A DNA stretch of 64,000 nt from Candidatus Saccharimonadota bacterium. Lineage in GTDB: Bacteria; Patescibacteriota; Saccharimonadia; Saccharimonadales; UBA4665. Of this stretch, positions 54,678-62,673 are shown piece by piece. The notes under the pieces were generated by a model. That model saw only the letters and a program-made list of their open reading frames with translations, was not told where the DNA came from and made no database searches. The stretch's first letter is position 1. Each line of letters opens with the position of its first letter. The stretch spans positions 62,001 to 126,000 of the forward strand of contig PLTT01000007.1 of the NCBI GenBank assembly GCA_003164595.1, given 5' to 3'. The position numbers and the translations under genes were made by a program.

Positions 54678-55775
54678 ATGAAGAATCTTGTTATTGATGC
54701 CAGAGAGTCCGGATCAACGACTGGCCGTTATATAGATAAATTAATCGAATATCTATATAAATTAAAGCCAGCTTTTGATATTACAATAGTTACAAAGCCA
54801 CACCGCGAAGAATATATGTCTACTATTGCTCCAAACTTTAAGGTTGTAATTAGTGATTGCAAGGAATTCACTTTTGACGAACAAATTGCATTTAAAAAAC
54901 AACTTGATGGCATGAAGGCTGATTTAGTCCATTTTGGCATGGTGCAGCAACCAGTTAGATATAAGGGCAATGTTGTTACAACAATGCATGATTTAACTAC
55001 TCTACGCTTTATAAACCCAGCCAAGAATAAAATTGTATTTAAAATAAAACAATATGTTTATGCTTGGGTTAATAAATCGGTGGCCCGAAAATCCTTGGCT
55101 ATTTTCACTCCAACTAACTATGTAAAAAAGGACGTAGTTAACTACGCGCGCATTAACCCGGATAAAATTACCGTAACCTATGAAGCGGCAGATAAGATCA
55201 CCGAACAGCCAGAAATTGTCCCCGGCTTAGAGGGTAAGCGCTATATTATGTACATAGGCCGTCCTCAACCCCACAAAAACCTAAACAGGTTAATCGATGC
55301 CTTTGCCAGTTTACATGCCTCAGAACCGGACTTAATACTTGTTTTAGCCGGCAAGAAAGACGTTGTCTACTCTCAAATCGAAGAAGCCACTAAAGCTAAA
55401 GGCATAACAAATATTATTTTTACGGATTTTGTCAGCGAGGGTCAGCTTAGATGGTTATATGAAAACTGCCAGGTCTATGTCTTCCCTTCTTTAAGCGAAG
55501 GTTTTGGTTTACCAGGTCTTGAAGCCATGGTTCATGGAGCAGCAGTTGTTAGTAGTAATGCAACTTGCTTGCCCGAAGTTTACGGTGATGCTGCAGAATA
55601 TTTTGACCCCGAGGATATTAACGATATGGCTAGGGTTATAAAAAAGGTCATTACTGACGAAACACTAAGGCAGAAGCTTATCACTCTGGGTTATAAACAA
55701 GCTAGTAAATATTCCTGGGAACGAATGGCAAAACAAACACTAGACGTATATGAGACTATTTTGAATAAAAACTAG
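54678..55775 (+). CDS. GT4 glycosyltransferase
   Basis: A 365-aa GT-B transferase, mannosyltransferase-like. The N-terminal domain starts MKNLVIDARESGSTTGRYID. MTTMHDLTTLRFI is the acceptor loop, YIMYIGRPQPHKNLNRLIDA starts the donor domain, and FPSLSEGFGLPGLEAMVHGA is the E-x7-E donor motif. It follows the GT2 gene without a gap. GDP-mannose is a plausible donor. Confidence 0.92.
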   Translation: MKNLVIDARESGSTTGRYIDKLIEYLYKLKPAFDITIVTKPHREEYMSTIAPNFKVVISDCKEFTFDEQIAFKKQLDGMKADLVHFGMVQQPVRYKGNVVTTMHDLTTLRFINPAKNKIVFKIKQYVYAWVNKSVARKSLAIFTPTNYVKKDVVNYARINPDKITVTYEAADKITEQPEIVPGLEGKRYIMYIGRPQPHKNLNRLIDAFASLHASEPDLILVLAGKKDVVYSQIEEATKAKGITNIIFTDFVSEGQLRWLYENCQVYVFPSLSEGFGLPGLEAMVHGAAVVSSNATCLPEVYGDAAEYFDPEDINDMARVIKKVITDETLRQKLITLGYKQASKYSWERMAKQTLDVYETILNKN

Positions 55776-55813
55776 TTAAGAATAGAATAATTCTTTATAC
55801 TTACTTAAAATTA

Positions 55814-56227
55814 ATGAATCATTACGTAAAAACTAGAAAAATATACAATAAAAGGAAATTGGTTGAGGGATGCCCTTTTTGCGGTAGAGCCTTATTGGAA
55901 GATGGAATCATAGAGTCTAAGTACAGCTACGTAGTCCCAAACCTAACAAAATATGACTTATGGGAACTCTATGAGGTAACAGACCATTTATTGTTAGTTC
56001 CAAAAAGACACGTCATACATCTAAATGAGCTTGATGACAAAGAGAAATTAGAATTCATCAACACGCTATCAAAATACGAGGCTGATGGCTATAGTATCTA
56101 CTCTAGGAGCAGCGGTTCTAATACTAGGTCTGTAGACCATCTGCACACCCACCTCATTAAAACCTCGAATAAACAATTACGACTTATTTTATTCACTACT
56201 AAACCCTATTTCTTACTTGGTTTCTAG
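55814..56227 (+). CDS. HIT-family nucleotide-binding protein
   Basis: A 137-aa HIT-superfamily protein. The N-terminal CPFCGR (CxxC) is a metal-site pair as in Ap4A/GalT-type HIT proteins. LLVPKRHVIHLNELDDKEK and VDHLHTHLIKTS, with the catalytic HxHxH, follow. The likely reaction is hydrolysis or phosphorolysis of a nucleotide-phosphate bond. The residues after the motif (LRLILFTTKPYFLLGF) are unusual and short. The last 4 nt overlap the convergent jag gene. Confidence 0.85.
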   Translation: MNHYVKTRKIYNKRKLVEGCPFCGRALLEDGIIESKYSYVVPNLTKYDLWELYEVTDHLLLVPKRHVIHLNELDDKEKLEFINTLSKYEADGYSIYSRSSGSNTRSVDHLHTHLIKTSNKQLRLILFTTKPYFLLGF

Positions 56228-56802
56228 GATTCTTCAGATGCTTCTGCTTCTTCGGGCGCTTCTGACTCTTCAAGTTCCGCGGTTTCCTTGGTTTCTTTAA
56301 CTGCCTTGGATTTCTTTTCTGGTTTTTCGGGTGTTTCTTCCATATAGCCAAGAACTATGTGGCGATCACGCCCTTCTCCGGCAGACTCGCTAGAAAGACC
56401 CCACTCGGCGGCCAGTTGGTGGATTATGCGCCTATCAGCGGCATTCATCGGCCTTAGATCATATGGTTGCTTGGTGTCTTTGACTTGTTTAAGCCAGCCT
56501 TCGGCTCGCTCTGCCAAACGTTCGGCACGCTGTTTCTTATAGTCAGCAATGTCTAGATTGACACGGTTTAAGGCAAAATCCTGGCTCCTAAGAGCATTGC
56601 TAACCACAAACTGCAAAGCATGCATCGTGTCACCGTGCTGACCTATAAGGAAGCTATTAAACTGAGTTGAAGGCACATGGAGCTCTATAACCTCATCATC
56701 GCTACTGGTAGCATAAACATCAGTATTAAGACCAAAGAATGACAGCAAGTCCTCTATGTACTTCTTGGCATATAAAATAGCCGATTCATTATCTGTATTC
56801 AT
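56224..56802 (-). CDS. jag: Jag/KhpB RNA-binding protein
   Basis: A 192-aa protein with a KH-like domain (LIGQHGDTMHALQFVVSNAL) and an R3H domain (PMNAADRRIIHQLAAEW, with R-x3-H, then EGRDRHIVLGYME). An acidic Glu-rich C-terminal tail of about 45 residues follows. The Jag-N domain seen in Firmicutes is reduced to about 30 residues. It sits after yidC with a 1-nt overlap, the usual place for jag. It probably binds RNA near the membrane insertion machinery. Confidence 0.92.
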   Translation of the reverse strand: MNTDNESAILYAKKYIEDLLSFFGLNTDVYATSSDDEVIELHVPSTQFNSFLIGQHGDTMHALQFVVSNALRSQDFALNRVNLDIADYKKQRAERLAERAEGWLKQVKDTKQPYDLRPMNAADRRIIHQLAAEWGLSSESAGEGRDRHIVLGYMEETPEKPEKKSKAVKETKETAELEESEAPEEAEASEES

Positions 56803-57740
56803 TATTTCCTCCGTTTCTTATTAGATTTCTTGGAGGATTTTTTCTTTTTTTGGTTATTGTCTTTAACTTCAACTATCTCTGCTTCAACAATATCGGCAAC
56901 ATTCTTAGAAGTAATTTTGCCAGGGGCTTCTTCCATCTCAAGAACATCTTCGCGAAGCACTATAGATTGCTGGATAAAGGCGACTAGGCCACCCATGAAC
57001 CAGTACAAACTAAGAGCCGATGGATAACTGACGGTGAATAGGAAAATCATGACTGGCAGGAAGTAGCGGGTGCTGCGACCAATTGCAGCGTTAACTTCGG
57101 ATTGATCAGCTTGCTCGCCACTGCCGGCACCCTTTAGAATTTCGCGGAGCTTCTTGGCATTCTTATCGCTAGGCATAAGTTGTTTTCCCTGGAAAAACTG
57201 GGTTATGGCACTGGCTATAACTATCACCATAGCTGGCCAGTAAATACCGGTCTTGGATAAGGCTGCTTTGTCTAAATTAACCATCCCAAATAGAGTGTTC
57301 TTAAATGCCGAAGGATTAAGAGCAATGTGTTTCATCCAACCTATGTGCTGAATAAACCCGTACGAAAAAGTAACAAGCTCTTTTGGATCGTAGACAACTT
57401 TTCTAAGACCGCTATAAAGACCAATAAGGATAATGAACTGGATTATTAGTGTGCCAATCGAGCCAAAAGGCGAAATCTCACGCTCTTTGTATAGTTCCAT
57501 GAGCATTTTAGATTCTTGTTGTTTGTTGCCTTTGGATTCTTTCTTGATGCGCTTAATCTCCGGCTGAAGGGCGCGCATAGCCTTGGCTTGATTAAGCTGC
57601 TTTTTGACCAGTGGCCACATCAGCATTCGAATAATTATCGTGAATATAATAATAGCCAAACCGAAGTTATGGCCAGGCAATATGGCATAGACAAGCGATA
57701 ACAGATTAAAAATCGGGCGAACAATTATCGTCGTAAACAT
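56802..57740 (-). CDS. yidC: Membrane protein insertase YidC/Oxa1
   Basis: A 312-aa insertase of the short, single-domain bacterial kind. The first helix is followed by IIFTIIIRMLMWPLVKKQLN with the hydrophilic-groove Arg. A cytoplasmic helical hairpin comes next (LQPEIKRIKKESKGNKQQES), and then helices IGTLIIQFIILIGLYSGLRK, YWPAMVIVIASAITQFF and YFLPVMIFLFTVSYPSALSL. The tail is very basic (KKKKSSKKSNKKRRK), which suits ribosome contact. It overlaps rnpA by 1 nt and jag by 1 nt. Confidence 0.96.
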   Translation of the reverse strand: MFTTIIVRPIFNLLSLVYAILPGHNFGLAIIIFTIIIRMLMWPLVKKQLNQAKAMRALQPEIKRIKKESKGNKQQESKMLMELYKEREISPFGSIGTLIIQFIILIGLYSGLRKVVYDPKELVTFSYGFIQHIGWMKHIALNPSAFKNTLFGMVNLDKAALSKTGIYWPAMVIVIASAITQFFQGKQLMPSDKNAKKLREILKGAGSGEQADQSEVNAAIGRSTRYFLPVMIFLFTVSYPSALSLYWFMGGLVAFIQQSIVLREDVLEMEEAPGKITSKNVADIVEAEIVEVKDNNQKKKKSSKKSNKKRRK

Positions 57741-58132
57741 TATTTTTCCTTCCCTACTATAATATCACGCTCCTCCGGTGTGGGTTCGGATATAACTCCG
57801 CTATCTATAAGTAATTTATTAACTACTCCCTGTAATTCGCTTGGCGTTAAATCTTCTAGTTGAGGGCTGAAGACAGTAAAAACAAGATCGTATGGCTGCG
57901 AAATGATATCCTGATATACCCTGATGCATTCGTAGAGTCGTCGCCGAATCCGGTTTCTAGCGACAGCTGACTTATCGACTTTCCGGCTGACTACTACGGC
58001 GGCCCTAAAAACACTACGACGAGGGTTAACATTATATTTCAAAGACACATAAAGGCTACGGACTTGCTGGCCGTGAGTATAAACATGTCTTAAGCTACCA
58101 TATCCGTGAAAACGGTGTTTTCGGTCAATCAT
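57740..58132 (-). CDS. rnpA: Ribonuclease P protein component
   Basis: A 130-aa basic protein that assists the RNase P RNA in maturing tRNA 5' ends. The signature region is RAAVVVSRKVDKSAVARNRI followed by RRRLYECIR, matching the RNR motif of RnpA. The start is IDRKHRFHGYGSLRHVYTHG. The C-terminal 30 residues are acidic. The gene lies 47 nt after rpmH and overlaps yidC by 1 nt. Confidence 0.95.
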   Translation of the reverse strand: MIDRKHRFHGYGSLRHVYTHGQQVRSLYVSLKYNVNPRRSVFRAAVVVSRKVDKSAVARNRIRRRLYECIRVYQDIISQPYDLVFTVFSPQLEDLTPSELQGVVNKLLIDSGVISEPTPEERDIIVGKEK

Positions 58133-58179
58133 TAACTCATAGACCTCACTTATTAGTAGATATTATAGAGATCTATTGC

Positions 58180-58317
58180 CTAGTGAGACAAGCGAGCTCG
58201 GCCTTTTAGGCGGCGGCGCTGAAGTACCCTACGGCCATTTTTACTGGCCATACGAATAAAAAAACCGTGCACTTTGGAGCGGTGTCTTTTCTTTGGTTGA
58301 TAAGTTCGTTTGGGCAT
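58180..58317 (-). CDS. rpmH: Ribosomal protein L34
   Basis: A 45-aa ribosomal protein. [20 protein letters not shown] is followed by [20 protein letters not shown] and ARLSH. The block [21 protein letters not shown] is diagnostic of L34. The length matches bacterial L34 (44-46 aa). It heads the rpmH-rnpA-yidC-jag block next to dnaA, the classical origin arrangement. Confidence 0.98.
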   Translation of the reverse strand: MPKRTYQPKKRHRSKVHGFFIRMASKNGRRVLQRRRLKGRARLSH

Positions 58318-58328
58318 AACTTGGTATA

Positions 58329-58358
58329 AGTGTAGGGGTATCACCCCTTATAAGTCAA
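58329..58358 (-). promoter_or_regulatory. Promoter of the rpmH block
   Basis: On the minus strand TTGACT (58353-58358), 18 nt and TACACT (58329-58334) lie 11 nt before the ATG of rpmH, leaving a leader of only a few nucleotides. The spacer includes a small hairpin (AGGGGT/ACCCCT). No Shine-Dalgarno is seen. Confidence 0.65.
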
Positions 58359-58379
58359 GCTAATTAACTACTTTTGTCC

Positions 58380-61007
58380 CTAATAGGGCATTTGGTATTG
58401 TCTTTGTAGGTAGCTAGAGTAGGTCGGAATTTGATTGCACCCAGCTATCGAAGCACAGGTGGATGGATCGAAAGCCCCATAAGCAATATAGGCATCTTCT
58501 TTAAGGAGCAGGTCTTGTCCAGAGACGTTGGCCGGGCTGAGTCTCATTGGATAACCCTCATAGTATTCGACTGGAATATTTGTTAGGTTGCCGTAGACGT
58601 TGGTGTTGTACTGCAGAGCCGAAATGGTAACAATCGCCCCGACTGTATTGTGATCCGGGTGGTCTTTTATGGCAGTGTTGCTGCCACTATAGGTACTCTG
58701 GGTACGTATTTCTGCTGGAGTAAATAGTGTCATTAGACTAATAAGAGAATTTTCAAGGCTTGGTAGGGTATAAATTGATTGATTATCGACTGACGTGATT
58801 GTTTTGATATTTCCATGGTAAAGTTTGGATATCGTCTCAAAGCTGGTTGATTCGAAGCCGGTGTTTTGAATCCCCCCGTCAGGCAAATGCATAAATACTA
58901 ACGAGACTTGAGTATTGCCCTTAGGACTAGCTATTGTTACGTATTCGTTATTGGCTAGTTGGACAATTTTATCTACCCACGGGGCATGGCTGCCGAGCAT
59001 TTCAGAGTAGGCGGCTTCACTACCCTTTTGTCTGCTCAAATAATAAAAAGCGCCCTCCCCGGCATCGCCGGCAGTTATGTAGATCGTCCTCTCGCAGTAG
59101 CCCTGACCCAACTCATGAATTATATCGGGGTTCATAAACAGAAGATCATCATCTTCGTGGGCAACAATGTTCATAACCGTCGGGTGATTACAGGTAATGT
59201 CTGGTAGATTGCTTATATTAATCGGAAGAATGGGTGCATTATATTCAGCTTTAGAGACATTTTTGATTATTGTCTTTGGTATACCATTATCGTAGAAAAG
59301 TAGTAATTCCTGGGGATTAGCCAATGTACCCTTAATTAATGCAGAAGAGTTTGGACGCCCGTATGTGGCCGTTACTTGGTTAATGGTACAGTTGGAATAA
59401 TTTGTTAGGTTGCCGCCTGATAGTGATAATAGGTAGGCGAAACTAACTTTATGTAGATTGGGTTGCCATAAACTACTGCTTAAGTCTTGGCGCGGAACGG
59501 TACAGCTTGAAAGTGGCGTAATTGTCTGGCTACCACTAAGAAGGAGTTTTGTCGGAATAACTCTCCAGTAATCTCCTACAAGAGTATCTACTTTATGCGC
59601 CTTTAGGGCTTGGGCAATAGTTTGGTTCCGACCATTAACTTCACTTAATGCTTGTTTGTCGGCCCTGTAGCTACTCATAGCTACTGTTGATCCAGATAGC
59701 ATAGCTATGATTAGAGCTATGCCAATCGTCACTAGTACTTCGGGTTGTAGTTTCTTGTTTGCAGAAAAGGAAGCTATAGCTACAAATATCGTAAACAAAA
59801 CTATCGTTAGGTATCTAGAATCAACGCTATAAGCGTGATTAGTAGCAATAAAGGCGGCGATAGTGGCTAGTGACGTCCAGGCCAGCATAACTGCCAGTCT
59901 ATAGTCTGGTGTTTTGTCTTTCTTCCATCTATTCTTCCTCTCAGTAAGACTGTTTCTGGTTAATTTTAATATTATAAATAATCCCAAGATCAAGATTAGG
60001 ATGTTAATTATGTAGCCGATTATGCCAGGGCTAAATAAACTATGAATGAAACTTTTTGGCATCGAACGAATTATCGTCGTGGAAGAGGCTGGGTTAGCAC
60101 CTAAATTAGTTAAAACTCCAGTAATTGAATAGAAGATTGCCAGCAGAGCGTTATGAATGGAAGTTACCAGCCCATATGGCCCAATTGACTGATTACTAAA
60201 TCGGGTTATGTGAGCCGCAGCAATCAACCATAAGATTATGGTTGATCCTACAAAACCACCAATGGTTACTATTAACCACTTGGTTACGAGGTTATCTAGA
60301 ACTAGTTTATTGCGAAAGCCATAATAGACCATAGCAATTAGGGCTGCCCCGATTGAAACTGTAAAAAATAATTTATCTGAGGCTATTAAAATAGCCATTA
60401 AGCCAATACTTAGCCATAACTTCTTCGATTTTAAAAAGGGTGATTTTATTAGCAAAATTAGAGCGTAAAGATAGACGATGTATTCCAGATTGCGGGTAGC
60501 TATCATTGCCATGTTAACCGGCAGAAGGCCTCCGGGGTATGGCTGAGCCGGAATAAGCATAAGTACTGAGGCTAACGCCAAACATATTGTCCCAAGATAC
60601 AGAGGTCTTTTCTCGATACTGCGTAGAATCAGAACAAACAAACCAACAGTTAAAAGTGTAGTTAGGATGGTAAACGTAATTAGAGTTGTACTAGTAACGC
60701 CAAAAATATGTACGAGATAAAATATCGGCCACTTGAGTAAAAATGTGTGCTGCGATGGGAGCAAAGCGTGCTGGAAGGTTGCCCTGCTAGCAAACAACAA
60801 ACTATTAACAATTTGGTCAGCATTGCCAGACTGGATTCTTGCTCCAAGTAATGACCAGAAGATTACACTAATGAGTAGTATAAGTAGGGACAGTCCAAGA
60901 TATATTACAGCAAATTTTTTAGACTGCAGTGCGCTATTAACCCTCCTTATTGTCGGGTTGGTTATTTTCTTACCAAAAAATAAATGATTCTTATGATTTT
61001 TGAACAT
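58380..61007 (-). CDS. PIG-L deacetylase fused to a polytopic membrane domain
   Basis: An 875-aa protein. The first 500 residues contain about 12 membrane helices, with loops on the outside. The C-terminal 300 residues are a PIG-L/LmbE-type de-N-acetylase: MNIVAHEDDDLLFMNPDIIH is the first zinc motif (HEDDD in place of HPDDE). TIYITAGDAGEGAFYYLSRQ follows, and IKDHPDHNTVGAIV supplies the second His pair. The fusion suggests deacetylation of a membrane- or lipid-linked N-acetyl sugar outside the cell. It overlaps the GtrA gene by 17 nt. Confidence 0.85.
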   Translation of the reverse strand: MFKNHKNHLFFGKKITNPTIRRVNSALQSKKFAVIYLGLSLLILLISVIFWSLLGARIQSGNADQIVNSLLFASRATFQHALLPSQHTFLLKWPIFYLVHIFGVTSTTLITFTILTTLLTVGLFVLILRSIEKRPLYLGTICLALASVLMLIPAQPYPGGLLPVNMAMIATRNLEYIVYLYALILLIKSPFLKSKKLWLSIGLMAILIASDKLFFTVSIGAALIAMVYYGFRNKLVLDNLVTKWLIVTIGGFVGSTIILWLIAAAHITRFSNQSIGPYGLVTSIHNALLAIFYSITGVLTNLGANPASSTTIIRSMPKSFIHSLFSPGIIGYIINILILILGLFIILKLTRNSLTERKNRWKKDKTPDYRLAVMLAWTSLATIAAFIATNHAYSVDSRYLTIVLFTIFVAIASFSANKKLQPEVLVTIGIALIIAMLSGSTVAMSSYRADKQALSEVNGRNQTIAQALKAHKVDTLVGDYWRVIPTKLLLSGSQTITPLSSCTVPRQDLSSSLWQPNLHKVSFAYLLSLSGGNLTNYSNCTINQVTATYGRPNSSALIKGTLANPQELLLFYDNGIPKTIIKNVSKAEYNAPILPINISNLPDITCNHPTVMNIVAHEDDDLLFMNPDIIHELGQGYCERTIYITAGDAGEGAFYYLSRQKGSEAAYSEMLGSHAPWVDKIVQLANNEYVTIASPKGNTQVSLVFMHLPDGGIQNTGFESTSFETISKLYHGNIKTITSVDNQSIYTLPSLENSLISLMTLFTPAEIRTQSTYSGSNTAIKDHPDHNTVGAIVTISALQYNTNVYGNLTNIPVEYYEGYPMRLSPANVSGQDLLLKEDAYIAYGAFDPSTCASIAGCNQIPTYSSYLQRQYQMPY

Positions 61008-61407
61008 GAGTTTCGCTTAATTTTATGGTCTTTTTCCCAAATATCAAATTGTATATGGCGTAATTCCAAATTGTTGCAAGAGCAATAACTGCCGTCCTTA
61101 TTTCAAAAACACCGTAGTTCTTGGAAAAGTACTTAACTGCCAGTAGAGAAATTATGTAGTTAAAGACAACCAGGCAAGAATACATAGCCAGTTGAAAACC
61201 AAGAATGTGCATTTTTTTCTCGTGGTTTTCGAAAGTAATGAATTTTTGCAGGATAAAGGCGACGGCCAGACCAAACCAATAGCTTATAGCAACTGACTTT
61301 ACTGGACTAAAACCCAGCCCAATACGCAGTCCATATAAGACTGCCATTTCCATAACATAGGAGCTGACACCAACTATCAGGTAGCGAACTAGTCTATTTT
61401 TGAGCAT
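60991..61407 (-). CDS. GtrA-family membrane protein
   Basis: A 138-aa protein with four membrane helices (LVRYLIVGVSSYVMEMAVL, VKSVAISYWFGLAVAFIL, ILGFQLAMYSCLVVFNYII and AVIALATIWNYAIYNLIFG), the GtrA pattern. GtrA proteins are thought to move polyprenyl-linked sugars across the membrane. It overlaps the GtrB-like gene by 14 nt and the PIG-L fusion by 17 nt. Together they look like a glycan-decorating set: make lipid-linked sugar, flip it, trim or transfer it. Confidence 0.9.
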   Translation of the reverse strand: MLKNRLVRYLIVGVSSYVMEMAVLYGLRIGLGFSPVKSVAISYWFGLAVAFILQKFITFENHEKKMHILGFQLAMYSCLVVFNYIISLLAVKYFSKNYGVFEIRTAVIALATIWNYAIYNLIFGKKTIKLSETHVQKS

Positions 61408-62380
61408 CTTTATTATTTCGGGCTAGCCCAATTGAATTTTCAAAATCAACAACATAGAGAGGGCGTTGTTTGGTCTGATTATGCATTAGTGATACATATA
61501 CAGCTAGAATACCTTGAGCGGTTAGGACAATTCCGACTAGGAAAATAGTAAGAATAGCTAGCATGGCTGTTCCAGTAAACTTCCATGAAAGCGGATCGCC
61601 TAGCAAAAGTTGTTCAATGAAAATAGCTAATCCTAGAATAAAGGACAAGGCCGAGATAACAACACCTAAGTAGCCAAAAAAATACAGCGGGGTGTTGCTA
61701 AAACCAACATAACTGTTTATGGCCAACTTAACTAGTTTATTAAAGCTATAGCTGGCGCTCCCCTGCGCCCTCGGCTTGGCGTTGAATTTAATGTAGCTTG
61801 TCTTAAAGCCTAGCCAATCAATTAATCCTCTAGTTATTCGGTCAGAGTCCTTAAGTTCAATGAATGCTTGTTGTACTGATCGGTCAATCAGACGAAAATC
61901 TGTTGAGCCGGCTGGAATTTTTTGTCCAGTAATTTTATTGAAGGTCTTATGGAAGAGCAAAGAACCCCATCTTTTCCTGATTCCTTCTTTGGAGTTACTT
62001 TGCCTAATACCAATGACTACCTTGTTGCCGCTTAACCAAGATTTAATAAATTCCGGCAAAAGTTCTACGGGGTGTTGGCCGTCGCCGTCGATCATCATAA
62101 TAGCATCACCACTAGCGTAGAAGATTCCTGCGCTCAGGGCATTCTCTTTACCAAAGTTTCTGGTTAACGAAATGTAGCGGATATGGTTATCGCTAGCACT
62201 TAACTTATGAAGTATTTCACTTGTCGAGTCGCTACTACCATCATCGCAGTAAATTATTTCATAACTACCTAGTGCTTCATTTAAGACACTTGTTATAGAT
62301 TTATTAAACTGTTCCAGACCCGCTGCTTCGTTAAAAAGAGGGACCACAACAGATATTTTTTTAGTAGTTAACTCGGCCAT
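61394..62380 (-). CDS. GtrB-like GT2 polyprenyl-phosphate glycosyltransferase
   Basis: A 328-aa transferase that loads a sugar onto polyprenyl phosphate. The GT-A domain has ISVVVPLFNEAAGLEQFNKS, YEIIYCDDGSSDSTSEIL, MMIDGDGQHPVELLPEF and GSTDFRLIDRSVQQAF. Two C-terminal membrane helices follow (YFFGYLGVVISALSFILGL, FTGTAMLAILTIFLVGIVLT). The frame is open to 62431 and includes an ATG at 62398, but the ATG at 62380 (MAELTTKKISVVV) starts nearest the first strand. It is paired with GtrA downstream (14-nt overlap). Confidence 0.92.
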   Translation of the reverse strand: MAELTTKKISVVVPLFNEAAGLEQFNKSITSVLNEALGSYEIIYCDDGSSDSTSEILHKLSASDNHIRYISLTRNFGKENALSAGIFYASGDAIMMIDGDGQHPVELLPEFIKSWLSGNKVVIGIRQSNSKEGIRKRWGSLLFHKTFNKITGQKIPAGSTDFRLIDRSVQQAFIELKDSDRITRGLIDWLGFKTSYIKFNAKPRAQGSASYSFNKLVKLAINSYVGFSNTPLYFFGYLGVVISALSFILGLAIFIEQLLLGDPLSWKFTGTAMLAILTIFLVGIVLTAQGILAVYVSLMHNQTKQRPLYVVDFENSIGLARNNKDAQK

Positions 62381-62431
62381 AAATTTGTTAGTTATCATTA
62401 TACAGATATCACACTCATCAATACACAACAT

Positions 62432-62673
62432 AATTGCCTGGTCAAGGTCGCTTGTGCCAAAACGTTAAATTCACAATATTTGCTCCATTGATTACTAATA
62501 GTTGTCCACGATTTACTAACTTTTCTCCACAGAAAAAACAGATTGGGTGGTTTGGTGTGTATAACTTTACCCTGTTCGCCACCAAAAATAGATTTTTTGA
62601 ATAATAAATGGTTATTTGCTTGTGGAAAAGTCCAGTCGTTCTGTATAGTAGTGAGTACGAATGGAGCGAGGGA
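62432..62673 (+). other. Putative replication origin (oriC) next to dnaA
   Basis: The region between the GtrB-like gene and dnaA has clustered DnaA-box-like 9-mers: TTGTCCACG (62502-62510), TTCTCCACA (62523-62531), and TTTTCCACA on the minus strand at about 62620-62628. A TTATCCACC lies inside dnaA at 62719-62727. AT-rich stretches lie between them (TTTTTTGAATAATAAATGG). The place beside dnaA and rpmH supports an origin. The boxes are mostly one or two changes from TTATCCACA. Confidence 0.6.
62620..62649 (+). promoter_or_regulatory. Promoter of dnaA
   Basis: TTGTGG (62620-62625), 18 nt and TATAGT (62644-62649) give a start about 18 nt before the ATG at 62674. The -35 overlaps a minus-strand DnaA-box-like sequence, as expected if DnaA represses its own gene. 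Confidence 0.5.
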
